DNA of 64,000 bases, taken from NCBI GenBank assembly GCA_035999765.1, contig CP108521.1, positions 1,054,001 to 1,118,000 of the forward strand, in the 5' to 3' direction. The notes below the pieces were generated by a model. That model made no database searches, was not told where the DNA came from, and saw only the letters and a program-made list of their open reading frames with translations. Source of the stretch: Streptomyces sp. NBC_01231 (lineage in GTDB: Bacteria > Actinomycetota > Actinomycetes > Streptomycetales > Streptomycetaceae). Below are positions 44,767 through 53,133 of this stretch, one piece after another. Made by a program: the position numbers and the translations under genes. Within the stretch, counting starts at the first letter, position 1. Every line of letters starts with the position of its first letter.

Positions 44767-47700
44767 TCATGAGGGGGCGGTCACGGTGACGGTGGCCGTG
44801 GCGCGGTAGGTCGTACCCGACACCGTTCCCTTCACCTCGAAGGTTCCCGGTGCGGCGTACCGGTCCGGATCCACCGGGTCCCAGGTGACCGGGATGCGGC
44901 TGTCCTTGGATCCGTCGTTGTAGGTGGCGACGACGGTCGGGGGAAGCGTGGGCGCCCGGCCGGTCCGGGTGGTGAGCCGCTCCTCGGCGAGGCTGGTGAT
45001 CTCGACGGCGTCGGTCTGGCGCACCCACACGGTCGCGGTGACGGGCTGCGCGGTCCGGTCGGCGAGCCCGGTGATCCGTACACTGGTGCCGCCCTCGGCG
45101 ACCTGCTCCGCGGTGAGGGCGGGCCAGGCGACGGGTGAGCGTGCTGTCGAGCCGTCGGGGTAGACCAGCGTCACCTGGCCCGGCAGTTCCGGGATCCTGC
45201 CGCGCGGGGTGGGGACGTGGACCTCGCGCACCGAGTCCGGTGTCTGCGCGTACACCTTCCACTCCTGCACGCCGAGGGCGAGGTCGGGGTGCCCGGTCAG
45301 CCTGGCCCGCAGGGCCGTGGTGGTGACGGGGGTGAAGGTGGTCCGGTTGTAGCGGTCCTCGGCTGTGCCGTAGCCGCTGGGTGAGGCGACCTCGCGCCAG
45401 GTGTCGCCGTCGCGGTACTCGATGACCCAGGAGGCCGGGACGCCGACGCCGTCGTCCGCGCCGGGCTGGGCGTCGCGGAAGAAGTACAGGTCGGAGCCGT
45501 CCACGCGGACGGGGTCGTCCCAGGTGTACTGCACCCATTGGGTGCCCTTCTGGGGCCAGCTGCCCCAGCGCGGCGCGTCGGAGGAAGAGGCGGGTTCCCG
45601 GCCGTCGTTGAGCGCGGCCACCGACTCCCAGCCCGAGGTGTAGGACGCGGTGGGCGTCGCGGACGTCGCCACGTTCACCTGCCCGTCCGCGAGTCCCTCC
45701 GCCTTGACGACGACCTTCTTCGACGACTCCGACGTCCCGTCGCTCGCGGTGAGTCGGAGCGTGTAGGTGCCCGCCTTGGTGAACCGGGCGACGGTCGTCG
45801 GGGAGCCCGGGGTGCCGAAGAGGACGGTGCCGCCCTCCGGGCCGTCGGCCGCCGTCCACGACGCGGAGAGCTTCCGCTCCGGCAGTCCGTCGTCCTTGAC
45901 GATCCCCGTGAGTCGGACCTGTCCGGGGCGGCTGTACGTGGTGTCGCGCCACGCCTCGGCATACGGCGCGTGGTTGCCTGCCGCCGGGGCCCGGGCGCCG
46001 GTGGCGAAGGCCTGGATCTCCTTCAGGCCGCTGGTGTGGCCGTCCCGGTGGCGCATCAGCACCCGCAGTTTCTGGGTGGTCACCTTCCGGAAACGCACCT
46101 GGTTGAGGTTGGCTCGCGGATGGACCGGCGACCTGGCCGCTCCGGCCACGTCCCGCCACTGCCCGCCGCCGTCCTGGTACTGCACGGCGTAGAGCGCGGG
46201 CTCGGCGTAACCGTTCGGCCGTTTGTCGCTGTAGAAGTGGAGCCTGACGTCGTCCACCGTGCGCGGGCGACCGAAGTCGATCTCGTACCAGTCCTCGGCG
46301 TTGCCCGAGCCGCGGGCGCCCCAGAAGGGCTCGTTGATGGTGAAGCCGTCGACGGCGCCGGCCACCGGGTGCCCCTCCGCCTCGTGGGAGGCCCGGACGG
46401 TCGCACCGGCGGCGAGGTTCTCCTTCGCCACACCGGTCAGGTCCCGGCCCGCCTTGGCGAAGAGGTCGGCGACACGGTCCTTCTGGCCGTACTCGACGTC
46501 CTGCGGTTCGGCGACAGCCGTACGCAGACCAGTGGTTCGGGCCTTGGCCCCTCCCCCGTCGGGGAAGGTGACCTTGCGGGAGACGGGGTCGTAGACGAGG
46601 TGAGTGAGGCGGTCGGCGGTGAGGGCGAGCTTCCCGTCGAGGTAGAGGGAGTACCCCTCGGGGACCCGCTTGCCGTACGGCCGTTTGCCGTCGCCCGGCT
46701 CGTCCCACAGCACGGCCACGTCGGTGCCGCGGTAGTTGATGTCGGTGACGGCGAAGTGGGGCCAGTCGACGTCGATCGGCGACAGCTCGACCTTCCGGTC
46801 GTCGCGGGGCCGGAAGCCCATCGCGTCCTCGATCACGGTCCAGTTGGTGGTGCCGAGGATGGTGTGGTGGATCCAGGACCGGTAGCCGATCTTCTGCGGG
46901 TCGGCGCTGCCGTCCGCCCAGAACTCGTTCTGGTCGGGCCACCGGTTGTCGCCGTCGACGTACTGGGCCCAGGCGTTCCAGGACAGCAGCTTCTTGTACC
47001 AGGTGCGGTCGATGTACTTGTTCGGGTACTTCCGCAGTACGGAGGAGAGGAAGCGGAAGGTGACGGTGGAGTTGATGACCGAGAAGTTGTTGCTGCCCGG
47101 GTGCCCCTGCTCCGCCGCCTCCGCCTTGTCGGCCTGGTTGGCGGTGAAGAACGGGAAGACCGGGTACTGCTTGTCGTCCGCCCACAGGCGCAGCGCCTCG
47201 AGGTACTGCGGGTCCTCGTCCGGCGTGGGCATCAGGCCCACGCTGTACGGGTAGTAGTTGTTGATCTCCTTCCAGGGCACCAGGGTGTCGGTGGCCACGT
47301 GCCGGTGCTTGACCAGTTTGTCCTTCGGGTCCCACAGGTACGTGAGGACGGCGTCCTTGACCCGTTGCGCGACGCCTCGCATGTCCTGGGCCTTGTCGGT
47401 CTCACCGAGGAGTTCGTAGGCGCGGGCCGCCGCGGTGGCGTTGCTGTACACGTAGGCCGACTCGGCCCGGTCCAGTTTGCCCGGCTTCCAGTCGAAGGAC
47501 ACCGCGTCGGCGTCGTTGCCGGTCATCGCGCCCCAGTCGTACTCGATCAGCCCGTTGCCGTCGTGGTCGTAGTTCTCCAACTGGCCGCGCACGTCCCGCT
47601 CCGCGTAGCGCGCGAGGTTGCGCACGATGCCGTCGGGCCCGCCGTGCACCTGGTAGGAGCGCCAGGCGGCCTCGGAGATGTACTGGGTGTAGCTGTTGGA

Positions 47701-48906
47701 CCAGTTCTCCGGGTCCCCCGGGTTGTCCGTGTACTTGCCGTTCTTCGACACCTCTCCGGCCGACACCCAGGGACCGTAGGAGTAGCTCGGATCGCGCAGG
47801 TACTTGAGGTCGTCGACGAACATGCCGGTGGTCAGGGCGATGGCGTTGTTGTAGCCCAGCACGCCCTCCATGGAGGTGGGGAACTGGTAGTCGTTGCCCG
47901 GGATGTCGGCGTCGAGGAAGTTGTAACGCAGCAGCCACCAGCGGTAGTAGAGCGTCTTCTCGATGTTGTCGTCCGGGACGTCGAGGTAGGGCAGGTTCTC
48001 GGCCCACCACCGGTTGTATGTCTGCACATGAGCGCGGAAAGCGGCGGTCGGGGCCGCTGTGCGTACCGCCTCGTACTCGGACCGGGAGCGGGCGATCTCC
48101 TCGGTGAGGAAGCCGAGTTGGACCTTGGTGGTGAGTGCGCGTCCCGCGGGCACGGTGAGGGTCCGGGCCAGGGTCTCGCCGTCGGGTGCCATGCCGTCGC
48201 CGCTGAGCCGGGGGAAGACCGTGGTGAGGTTGTTCTTCGCGGCGACCGTGCCGGTCAGTTCGCGCCTCTCGGCGGTCGTGGTGTACGGGGAGGAGGCGCG
48301 CAGGGTCACCTCGCGACTCGTCGAACCGGTGTTGGCTACGGTCAGGTCGGTCACCGCCACGTTCGCGTCGGTGATGAACTTGGTCTGCGTCACCTTCAGA
48401 CCGGTGGCCTCGTGGGTGAACTCGCTGCGCCAGTGGCTCGGGGTCTGTGTCCTGGCCCCGGTGTCCTCCCGCAGGGTGAGGTTCTCCCCGTCCACGGCGA
48501 GGTCGACGGTGTACGCGGACCGGTTGTCGATGCTCTCCCAGTAGGCGACCTTGCCGCCGAACCCGAGCCGGGCGGGATCGTGTTCCTTCATGAACACCGC
48601 GCGTCCCCGCGTGAACAGCCAGTCGCCCGCCGGGTCCTCGCCCTTGCGGGCCAGCATGCGGTCCATCCAGAAGTCGGTGCCGTTCCCGGCCTTCCGGTCG
48701 GCCTCGTACTGGGCGCGCAGCGTGCCGTGCGTGGTGAAGCCGGCCGGTAGCTCCGGCACGGGTTCTGCGGATCCGGAGTAGACCGGGTAGCCGATGGCCG
48801 AGTTGTCCGCTGCGGCGGGTGCGGTGGCGGCGAGCGGGGCCAGCAGCCCGAGGACCAGGGCTCCGGCCAGGGCTCCGCGGCGGTGCCGTCTTCGTTGTCG
48901 GTGCAC
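44767..48906 (-). CDS. Large secreted MGH1-like (alpha/alpha-barrel) glycoside hydrolase with discoidin and Ig-like domains
   Basis: A 1379-residue exported protein starting at GTG 48906 behind GGGAGGT; that site lies in the last codons of the upstream GH127 gene. Signal peptide to ~34. An N-terminal beta-sandwich (~40-285) is followed by an (alpha/alpha)6 barrel (~290-700) with YYRWWLLRYNFLDADIPG, NNAIALTTG, LIEYDWGAMTGNDADAVSF (453-471) and DQNEFWADG (659-666); acidic residues in the last two blocks are plausible catalytic residues. Then discoidin-like (~855-985), Ig/PKD-like (~990-1080), second discoidin-like (~1085-1215) and two Big_4-type Ig domains. The barrel resembles the MGH1/GH63-type superfamily; activity is unknown. 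A shorter paralogue starts at 55952. Confidence 0.75.
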   Translation of the reverse strand: MHRQRRRHRRGALAGALVLGLLAPLAATAPAAADNSAIGYPVYSGSAEPVPELPAGFTTHGTLRAQYEADRKAGNGTDFWMDRMLARKGEDPAGDWLFTRGRAVFMKEHDPARLGFGGKVAYWESIDNRSAYTVDLAVDGENLTLREDTGARTQTPSHWRSEFTHEATGLKVTQTKFITDANVAVTDLTVANTGSTSREVTLRASSPYTTTAERRELTGTVAAKNNLTTVFPRLSGDGMAPDGETLARTLTVPAGRALTTKVQLGFLTEEIARSRSEYEAVRTAAPTAAFRAHVQTYNRWWAENLPYLDVPDDNIEKTLYYRWWLLRYNFLDADIPGNDYQFPTSMEGVLGYNNAIALTTGMFVDDLKYLRDPSYSYGPWVSAGEVSKNGKYTDNPGDPENWSNSYTQYISEAAWRSYQVHGGPDGIVRNLARYAERDVRGQLENYDHDGNGLIEYDWGAMTGNDADAVSFDWKPGKLDRAESAYVYSNATAAARAYELLGETDKAQDMRGVAQRVKDAVLTYLWDPKDKLVKHRHVATDTLVPWKEINNYYPYSVGLMPTPDEDPQYLEALRLWADDKQYPVFPFFTANQADKAEAAEQGHPGSNNFSVINSTVTFRFLSSVLRKYPNKYIDRTWYKKLLSWNAWAQYVDGDNRWPDQNEFWADGSADPQKIGYRSWIHHTILGTTNWTVIEDAMGFRPRDDRKVELSPIDVDWPHFAVTDINYRGTDVAVLWDEPGDGKRPYGKRVPEGYSLYLDGKLALTADRLTHLVYDPVSRKVTFPDGGGAKARTTGLRTAVAEPQDVEYGQKDRVADLFAKAGRDLTGVAKENLAAGATVRASHEAEGHPVAGAVDGFTINEPFWGARGSGNAEDWYEIDFGRPRTVDDVRLHFYSDKRPNGYAEPALYAVQYQDGGGQWRDVAGAARSPVHPRANLNQVRFRKVTTQKLRVLMRHRDGHTSGLKEIQAFATGARAPAAGNHAPYAEAWRDTTYSRPGQVRLTGIVKDDGLPERKLSASWTAADGPEGGTVLFGTPGSPTTVARFTKAGTYTLRLTASDGTSESSKKVVVKAEGLADGQVNVATSATPTASYTSGWESVAALNDGREPASSSDAPRWGSWPQKGTQWVQYTWDDPVRVDGSDLYFFRDAQPGADDGVGVPASWVIEYRDGDTWREVASPSGYGTAEDRYNRTTFTPVTTTALRARLTGHPDLALGVQEWKVYAQTPDSVREVHVPTPRGRIPELPGQVTLVYPDGSTARSPVAWPALTAEQVAEGGTSVRITGLADRTAQPVTATVWVRQTDAVEITSLAEERLTTRTGRAPTLPPTVVATYNDGSKDSRIPVTWDPVDPDRYAAPGTFEVKGTVSGTTYRATATVTVTAPS

Positions 48907-48908
48907 GG

Positions 48909-50951
48909 CTACCTCCCGGTGCCCTTCGGGTGCGTTCCGGTGGCCTTCGTCTGTTGTTCGGTGACCGTCGGCTGTGGTGTGGCCTTCGGCTGTGGTCCGG
49001 TGGGCTTCGGTCGTGGTTCTGTGGTCGGCAGCCAGACGCGCATCGTCGTGGGCCCGCGGTTGGCCCAGGAGTGGTAGGGGCCTAGGACGATGGCGCCGGG
49101 CTCGATAGCGGGAGCAGGGGCTCGGTCGAGCGGCCGGTACGGCCATGCGGCGTCCTGCGGTTCACCGGGTACGGCCAGTTCACCGGGTACGACGACGGTG
49201 GCACCCGCGCCGTCCGGCCCGTTCTCAGGCTCGGCGGAGGGGTCCACCCGGACGGCGTCGACCTCGCGCCCGTCCGGCAGGTCGACGGACTCGGCGCAGT
49301 ACACCAGCGGACCGCGCTGCACGGCCACCGTTCCGCGTACCGCGTCGACCCTCGGATCGGCGCGGATCCACCGCGGCCGTACGGGCAGTTCGAGTCGTAC
49401 CTCGTCGCCGGGACGGAAGACCCGGGTGGTCCCGGCGGTGCCGGGGGCGACCGCGCGGCGCCGCCCGTCCGGGTCGACCAGCCACGCGGTGTCGCCCGCC
49501 GTCCAGTCGGGCACGCGCAACGACAGGGTCCACGGGCGGTCCGGGGACCGGCCGATCCGCACGGTCACGGTGCCGCCGGACGGGTAGTCGGTACGGATCC
49601 GGAGGGCGACGCCGTGCCCGCCCGCCAGGGAGGTGGCGATCTCCGCGTCGGCGTACTGGTGCACCTGCACGCCGTGGTCGTCGGCCGTCGCCAGATACGC
49701 GGGCAGCTGGGCCAGGGTCCGGGCCACATTGGTCGGGCAGCAGGACACCGCGAACCAGGGCGCGCGCAGACTCGACTCGGCACGCCGGCTCGGAACCTGC
49801 GCGGCGGGCACGGCGCCGCGCAGGCGCCGGTGCAGGGTGTTGGCGTAGAAGAAGGCCCGGCCGTCCGCCGACGGCGAGGTCGCGACCACGTTGAACAAGG
49901 TCCGCTCGGCGAGGTCGGCGAAGCGTGGCTCGCCGGTGACCAGCAGCAGCCGCCAGCTGAGCATGACGGAGGCGACACCGGCGCAGGTCTCCGAGTAGGC
50001 GCGGTCGGGCGGCAGCACGAAGTCGTCGCCGAAGGCCTCGTCCCGGTGGTGGGAGCCCATGCCGCCGGTGAGATAGGTCCGCCGGGCGACCGTGGCCTCC
50101 CACTGCCGTACGACCGCGGCGAGCAGGGCGTCGTCGCCGGTCTCCACGCCCACGTCCACAGCCCCGGCCGCGAGGTAGAGGGCGCGGACGGCGTGCCCGC
50201 GCAGCACCGTGGCCTCGCGCACCGGCATGTCGTCCTGGTAGTAGGCGCGGCCGAACTCGATGTCGGCGAGCGTACGGTGGCCGCGTCGGTCGAGGAACAG
50301 CGCTGCCTGGTCGAGGTAGCGCTGCTCCCCCGTCGCGCGGGCCAGTTCGACCAGGGCCGTCTCGATCTCCGGATGCCCGCAGACGCCCTCGATGCCGCCC
50401 CGTCCGAAGGTGGTGCAGACGTGGTCGGCGGCCCGCCGGGCGATCTTCGCCAGCTCGCCCTCGCCCCGGGCCCGGGCCTGGGCCACGCCCGCCTGGATCA
50501 GGTGCCCTTGGCAGTACAGTTCGTGGCCCCATTCGAGGTCGCTGTACCGGGCCCGCTGGCCGGGGCGTCCGTAGGCGGTGTTCAGGTAGCCGTCCGCCTC
50601 CTGGGCGGGTGCGATGACCTCGGTGAGTGCGGCGATGTCGGAGTCGAGGGCGGTGCCGGTGCCGGACTGCCAGGCCATCGCTTCGAGGAGTTTGTAGAGC
50701 TCGGAGTCGGCGAACTCCCGTCCGCGCCGGTCCCGGTGGATCCGGCCCTCGGCGGCGGCCCGGAAGTTGCCGGTCCAGCCGACGCGTTCCATCCAGTCGC
50801 GGCAGTGGCCGATCGTCGCGGTCGCGTTGGTGTGCCGGCGCTCGGCCCAGAAGCCCCCGGTGATCCTGACCTCGTCGAGGCCGAGCGGTCGCAGCCGGCC
50901 TCGGGTCGGGGCCACCGGCAGTACGGAGGACCGCGTCGTGTTCTCCCTCAC
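48909..50951 (-). CDS. Cytoplasmic GH127-type beta-L-arabinofuranosidase
   Basis: A 680-residue DUF1680-superfamily enzyme without a signal peptide, starting at GTG 50951 (the longer upstream frame runs into the permease gap). The zinc site known from Bifidobacterium HypBA1 is complete: Glu305 (RDEAFGDDF), Glu321 and Cys323 (AYSETCAGVA), nucleophile pair Cys404-Cys405 (VSCCPTNVA). It should hydrolyse imported beta-L-arabino-oligosaccharides, matching the ABC genes 73 bases upstream. The last ~38 residues form a Pro/Thr/Lys-rich tail (PKPTGPQPKATPQPTVTEQQ) with repeat character. Two bases separate its stop from the next start. Confidence 0.92.
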   Translation of the reverse strand: MRENTTRSSVLPVAPTRGRLRPLGLDEVRITGGFWAERRHTNATATIGHCRDWMERVGWTGNFRAAAEGRIHRDRRGREFADSELYKLLEAMAWQSGTGTALDSDIAALTEVIAPAQEADGYLNTAYGRPGQRARYSDLEWGHELYCQGHLIQAGVAQARARGEGELAKIARRAADHVCTTFGRGGIEGVCGHPEIETALVELARATGEQRYLDQAALFLDRRGHRTLADIEFGRAYYQDDMPVREATVLRGHAVRALYLAAGAVDVGVETGDDALLAAVVRQWEATVARRTYLTGGMGSHHRDEAFGDDFVLPPDRAYSETCAGVASVMLSWRLLLVTGEPRFADLAERTLFNVVATSPSADGRAFFYANTLHRRLRGAVPAAQVPSRRAESSLRAPWFAVSCCPTNVARTLAQLPAYLATADDHGVQVHQYADAEIATSLAGGHGVALRIRTDYPSGGTVTVRIGRSPDRPWTLSLRVPDWTAGDTAWLVDPDGRRRAVAPGTAGTTRVFRPGDEVRLELPVRPRWIRADPRVDAVRGTVAVQRGPLVYCAESVDLPDGREVDAVRVDPSAEPENGPDGAGATVVVPGELAVPGEPQDAAWPYRPLDRAPAPAIEPGAIVLGPYHSWANRGPTTMRVWLPTTEPRPKPTGPQPKATPQPTVTEQQTKATGTHPKGTGR

Positions 50952-51024
50952 CAGTTCATGCCTTCGGTTGTCCCTTCGGTCGGCGGTGTGGGGCCGTTCG
51001 GCGTGTGCGTCGGCCCGTTGACTC

Positions 51025-51846
51025 TCAGCCCTTGATCGCACCGGACATGAAGCCCCGTATGTAGTGCCGTTGCAGCAGCAGGAAGAGCAGCAGGCAGGGC
51101 ACGGCCAGGACCACCACGCCCGCCTCGGTGGCGCCGTAGTCGACGGCGCCCATGCTCTGCTGCCGCAGATTGGCGACGGCCAGCGGCAGGGGTGCCTTCT
51201 CGCTGTCGGAGATGAGGATCAGCGGGGCGATGAAGTCGTTCCAGGCCGCGAGGAAGGCGAACAGCCCGACGGTGATCAGTCCCGGCCGCACCGCAGGCAG
51301 GAGGATCCGGCGCAGCGCCCCGGCCGTGCCGCAGCCGTCGACGAGCGCCGACTCCTCCAGTTCGCGCGGGACCGCCTCGAAGGAGATCCGCATCATGAAG
51401 GTGGCGAACGGCAGTTGGAACATGGCCAGCACCAGGCTCAGCCCGATCAGCGAGTTCTGCAGATGGAGCCGGCCGAGCAGCACGTAGAGCGGGATGAGGA
51501 GCGTGGCGTACGGGACCATGAGGATGGCCAGGGTGAGCAGGAACAGCAGGTTCTTGCCCGGGAAGTCGAAGCGGGCGAAGGCGTAGCCGCCCAGCAGCGA
51601 CACCCCGAGGGTGAGGGCTACGGTCAGCGTCGAGACGACGGTGCTGTTGAGGAGGTACCGCCACAGTCCGGCGTCGTAGTCGAGCAGCGTCCGGTAGTTG
51701 CCGAGGCCGTAGCCGGATTCCTGCGCGGTGCCGGGCTGTCCGCTGACCGAGGACCAGGCGTTCCACAGCAGCGGGAACAGGAAGATGACGGCCAGACCTC
51801 CGGCGACGACGTAGTGGGGCGTCCGGCCGAGGGCGCGGGTGAGCAC
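51025..51846 (-). CDS. ABC sugar permease, MalG/inner-membrane type
   Basis: A 273-residue permease with six transmembrane helices, read from GTG 51846 because AAGGGA lies at proper spacing and the product then begins VLTRALGRTPHYVV at normal family length. The earlier ATG 51960 overlaps the upstream stop (ATGA) but would add 38 residues made of repeated TSHDVHATR units, encoded by a 27-bp DNA repeat. The EAA loop is ELEESALVDGCGTAGALRRI. It pairs with the other permease and the lipoprotein in a carbohydrate importer. No ATPase gene is present, so a shared MsiK-type ATPase is likely. Confidence 0.88.
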   Translation of the reverse strand: MLTRALGRTPHYVVAGGLAVIFLFPLLWNAWSSVSGQPGTAQESGYGLGNYRTLLDYDAGLWRYLLNSTVVSTLTVALTLGVSLLGGYAFARFDFPGKNLLFLLTLAILMVPYATLLIPLYVLLGRLHLQNSLIGLSLVLAMFQLPFATFMMRISFEAVPRELEESALVDGCGTAGALRRILLPAVRPGLITVGLFAFLAAWNDFIAPLILISDSEKAPLPLAVANLRQQSMGAVDYGATEAGVVVLAVPCLLLFLLLQRHYIRGFMSGAIKG

Positions 51847-51873
51847 CGTGGTGTCCCTTCTTGTGGCATGGGT

Positions 51874-51954
51874 GTCATGACTGGTCCTCGTGGCGTGGAC
51901 GTCATGACTCGTCCGCGTGACGTGGACGTCATCGCTCGTCCCCGTGGCGTGGGG
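51874..51954. repeat. Three 27-bp tandem repeats between the permease genes
   Basis: Units at 51874-51900, 51901-51927 and 51928-51954 begin GTCATGACTSGTCC or GTCATCGCTCGTCC and end CGTGGCGTGGAC or a variant; a partial fourth unit starts at 51956, inside the end of the upstream permease gene. Period 27 keeps the frame open. It lies just upstream of the preferred GTG of the second permease. Confidence 0.85.
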
Positions 51955-51956
51955 TG

Positions 51957-52919
51957 TCATGACTCGTCGGCGCGGCGCAGGCCGCGGAACTGGAGGGCGT
52001 TGAGCACGAGCAGCACGGCCAGCACGATGATCGACAGCGCCGCGGCGGTGCCGAGGTTCAGCCGTTGGAAGGCCTCCCGGTAGATCAACTGGACGATCGT
52101 GACAGTGCTGTTGTCCGGTCCGCCCTTGGTGAGGATGAAGAACTGGTCGAAGGCGAGCAGGGATCCGGTCACGCACAGCAGCAGGCTCAGGGCGATGGAC
52201 GGGCGCAGCAACGGCAAGGTGATGGAGCGGAAGATCTGGCCTGGGCTCGCACCGTCCATCCGGGCCGCCTCGTACACCTCGTGGGGGATGCGCTGCATGC
52301 CCACCAGCAGGATCAGCATGTAGAAGCCGGCGAACTTCCAGACGACGAGGAAGACCGTCGACAGCAGAGCGGCCGTCGGAGTGCCGAGGAAGGACACCGG
52401 GTCGTCGACGAGGCCGAGCCTTTCCAGGGCACGGCTGAGCGGCCCGGTGGTGGGGCTGTACAAGCCCCAGAACAGCAGCGAGGCGGAGGCGAGTCCGAGG
52501 GCCCCGGGCAGGAAGTAGACCGTGCGGAAGAAGCCCGCGCCGGGGCGGGACTCCTGCACGAGCAGGGCGAGCAGGAGCGCCAGGCCGAGCAGGGCGACCG
52601 TGACGATCGCCGTGTAGAGAAGCGTGAAACGGACGGCGGGCCAGAACAGGGTGCTGTCGGTGGCGTCGGTGTAGTTCTCGGGGGCGTTGACGCCCCGGTC
52701 GCCGGCCAGCAGCGGCCACTCGCTGAGCGACATCTGCCCGACGAGCAACAGGGGGAGCAGGAAGAAGACGGTGACGAACACGGCTGTGGGGGCCGCGTAG
52801 GCGAGCCCCTTGGCCTTGCGGGACCGCCACCGGGGCGCCGCCGCGCGGGGCGGACGGACCCGGCGTTCCAGTCGGCCCCGGTCCTCGGTCGCCGCGGGGT
52901 CGGCCACCTTCACCTGCAT
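51957..52919 (-). CDS. ABC sugar permease, MalF/UgpA type
   Basis: A 320-residue permease starting at ATG 52919 behind AAAGGAGAG. After a cytoplasmic basic N-terminus (residues 1-35), about six hydrophobic segments follow (FVTVFFLLPLLLVGQMSL, FTLLYTAIVTVALLGLALLL and others). The cytoplasmic EAA loop is HEVYEAARMDGASPGQIFRS, the contact site for the ATPase. It belongs with the lipoprotein encoded 214 bases upstream and the second permease downstream. Confidence 0.94.
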   Translation of the reverse strand: MQVKVADPAATEDRGRLERRVRPPRAAAPRWRSRKAKGLAYAAPTAVFVTVFFLLPLLLVGQMSLSEWPLLAGDRGVNAPENYTDATDSTLFWPAVRFTLLYTAIVTVALLGLALLLALLVQESRPGAGFFRTVYFLPGALGLASASLLFWGLYSPTTGPLSRALERLGLVDDPVSFLGTPTAALLSTVFLVVWKFAGFYMLILLVGMQRIPHEVYEAARMDGASPGQIFRSITLPLLRPSIALSLLLCVTGSLLAFDQFFILTKGGPDNSTVTIVQLIYREAFQRLNLGTAAALSIIVLAVLLVLNALQFRGLRRADES

Positions 52920-52933
52920 GGCTCTCCTTTGCC

Positions 52934-52968
52934 GTGTGACGTGTGACGTGTGCCGTGTGCCGTGGGTC
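52934..52968. repeat. Heptamer tandem repeat upstream of the first permease
   Basis: GTGTGAC, GTGTGAC, GTGTGCC, GTGTGCC and GTGGGTC run head to tail (52934-52968) in the 214-base gap between the lipoprotein stop and the permease ribosome site. The rest of the gap shows no gene. Confidence 0.7.
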
Positions 52969-53133
52969 GTGCGAGGGCAGCGCCGGGTACGGGGTGGGGG
53001 TGCTGCGCGACAGGGAGGGTGCTGTGCGATCGAGGTGAGGCCCGTCGCCCGGAGCGGGCAGGGGCGAGGGGTGCGTGCCAGTCGGACGGAGCGGGCAGGA
53101 GCGACGGATACGCGCCGGTCTGCCGGATGCCGC

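Noticed and set aside
45538..48750. Very long open frame opposite the MGH1-like gene
   Set aside because: It is the third-position GC mirror of the real gene; its translation is Val/Arg/Gly-rich without domains, signal or a credible ribosome site.
51847..51960. ATG 51960 as the start of the second permease
   Set aside because: Although coupled by ATGA, it adds only repeat-encoded residues; GTG 51846 has a better ribosome site and gives normal family length. Kept as an alternative.
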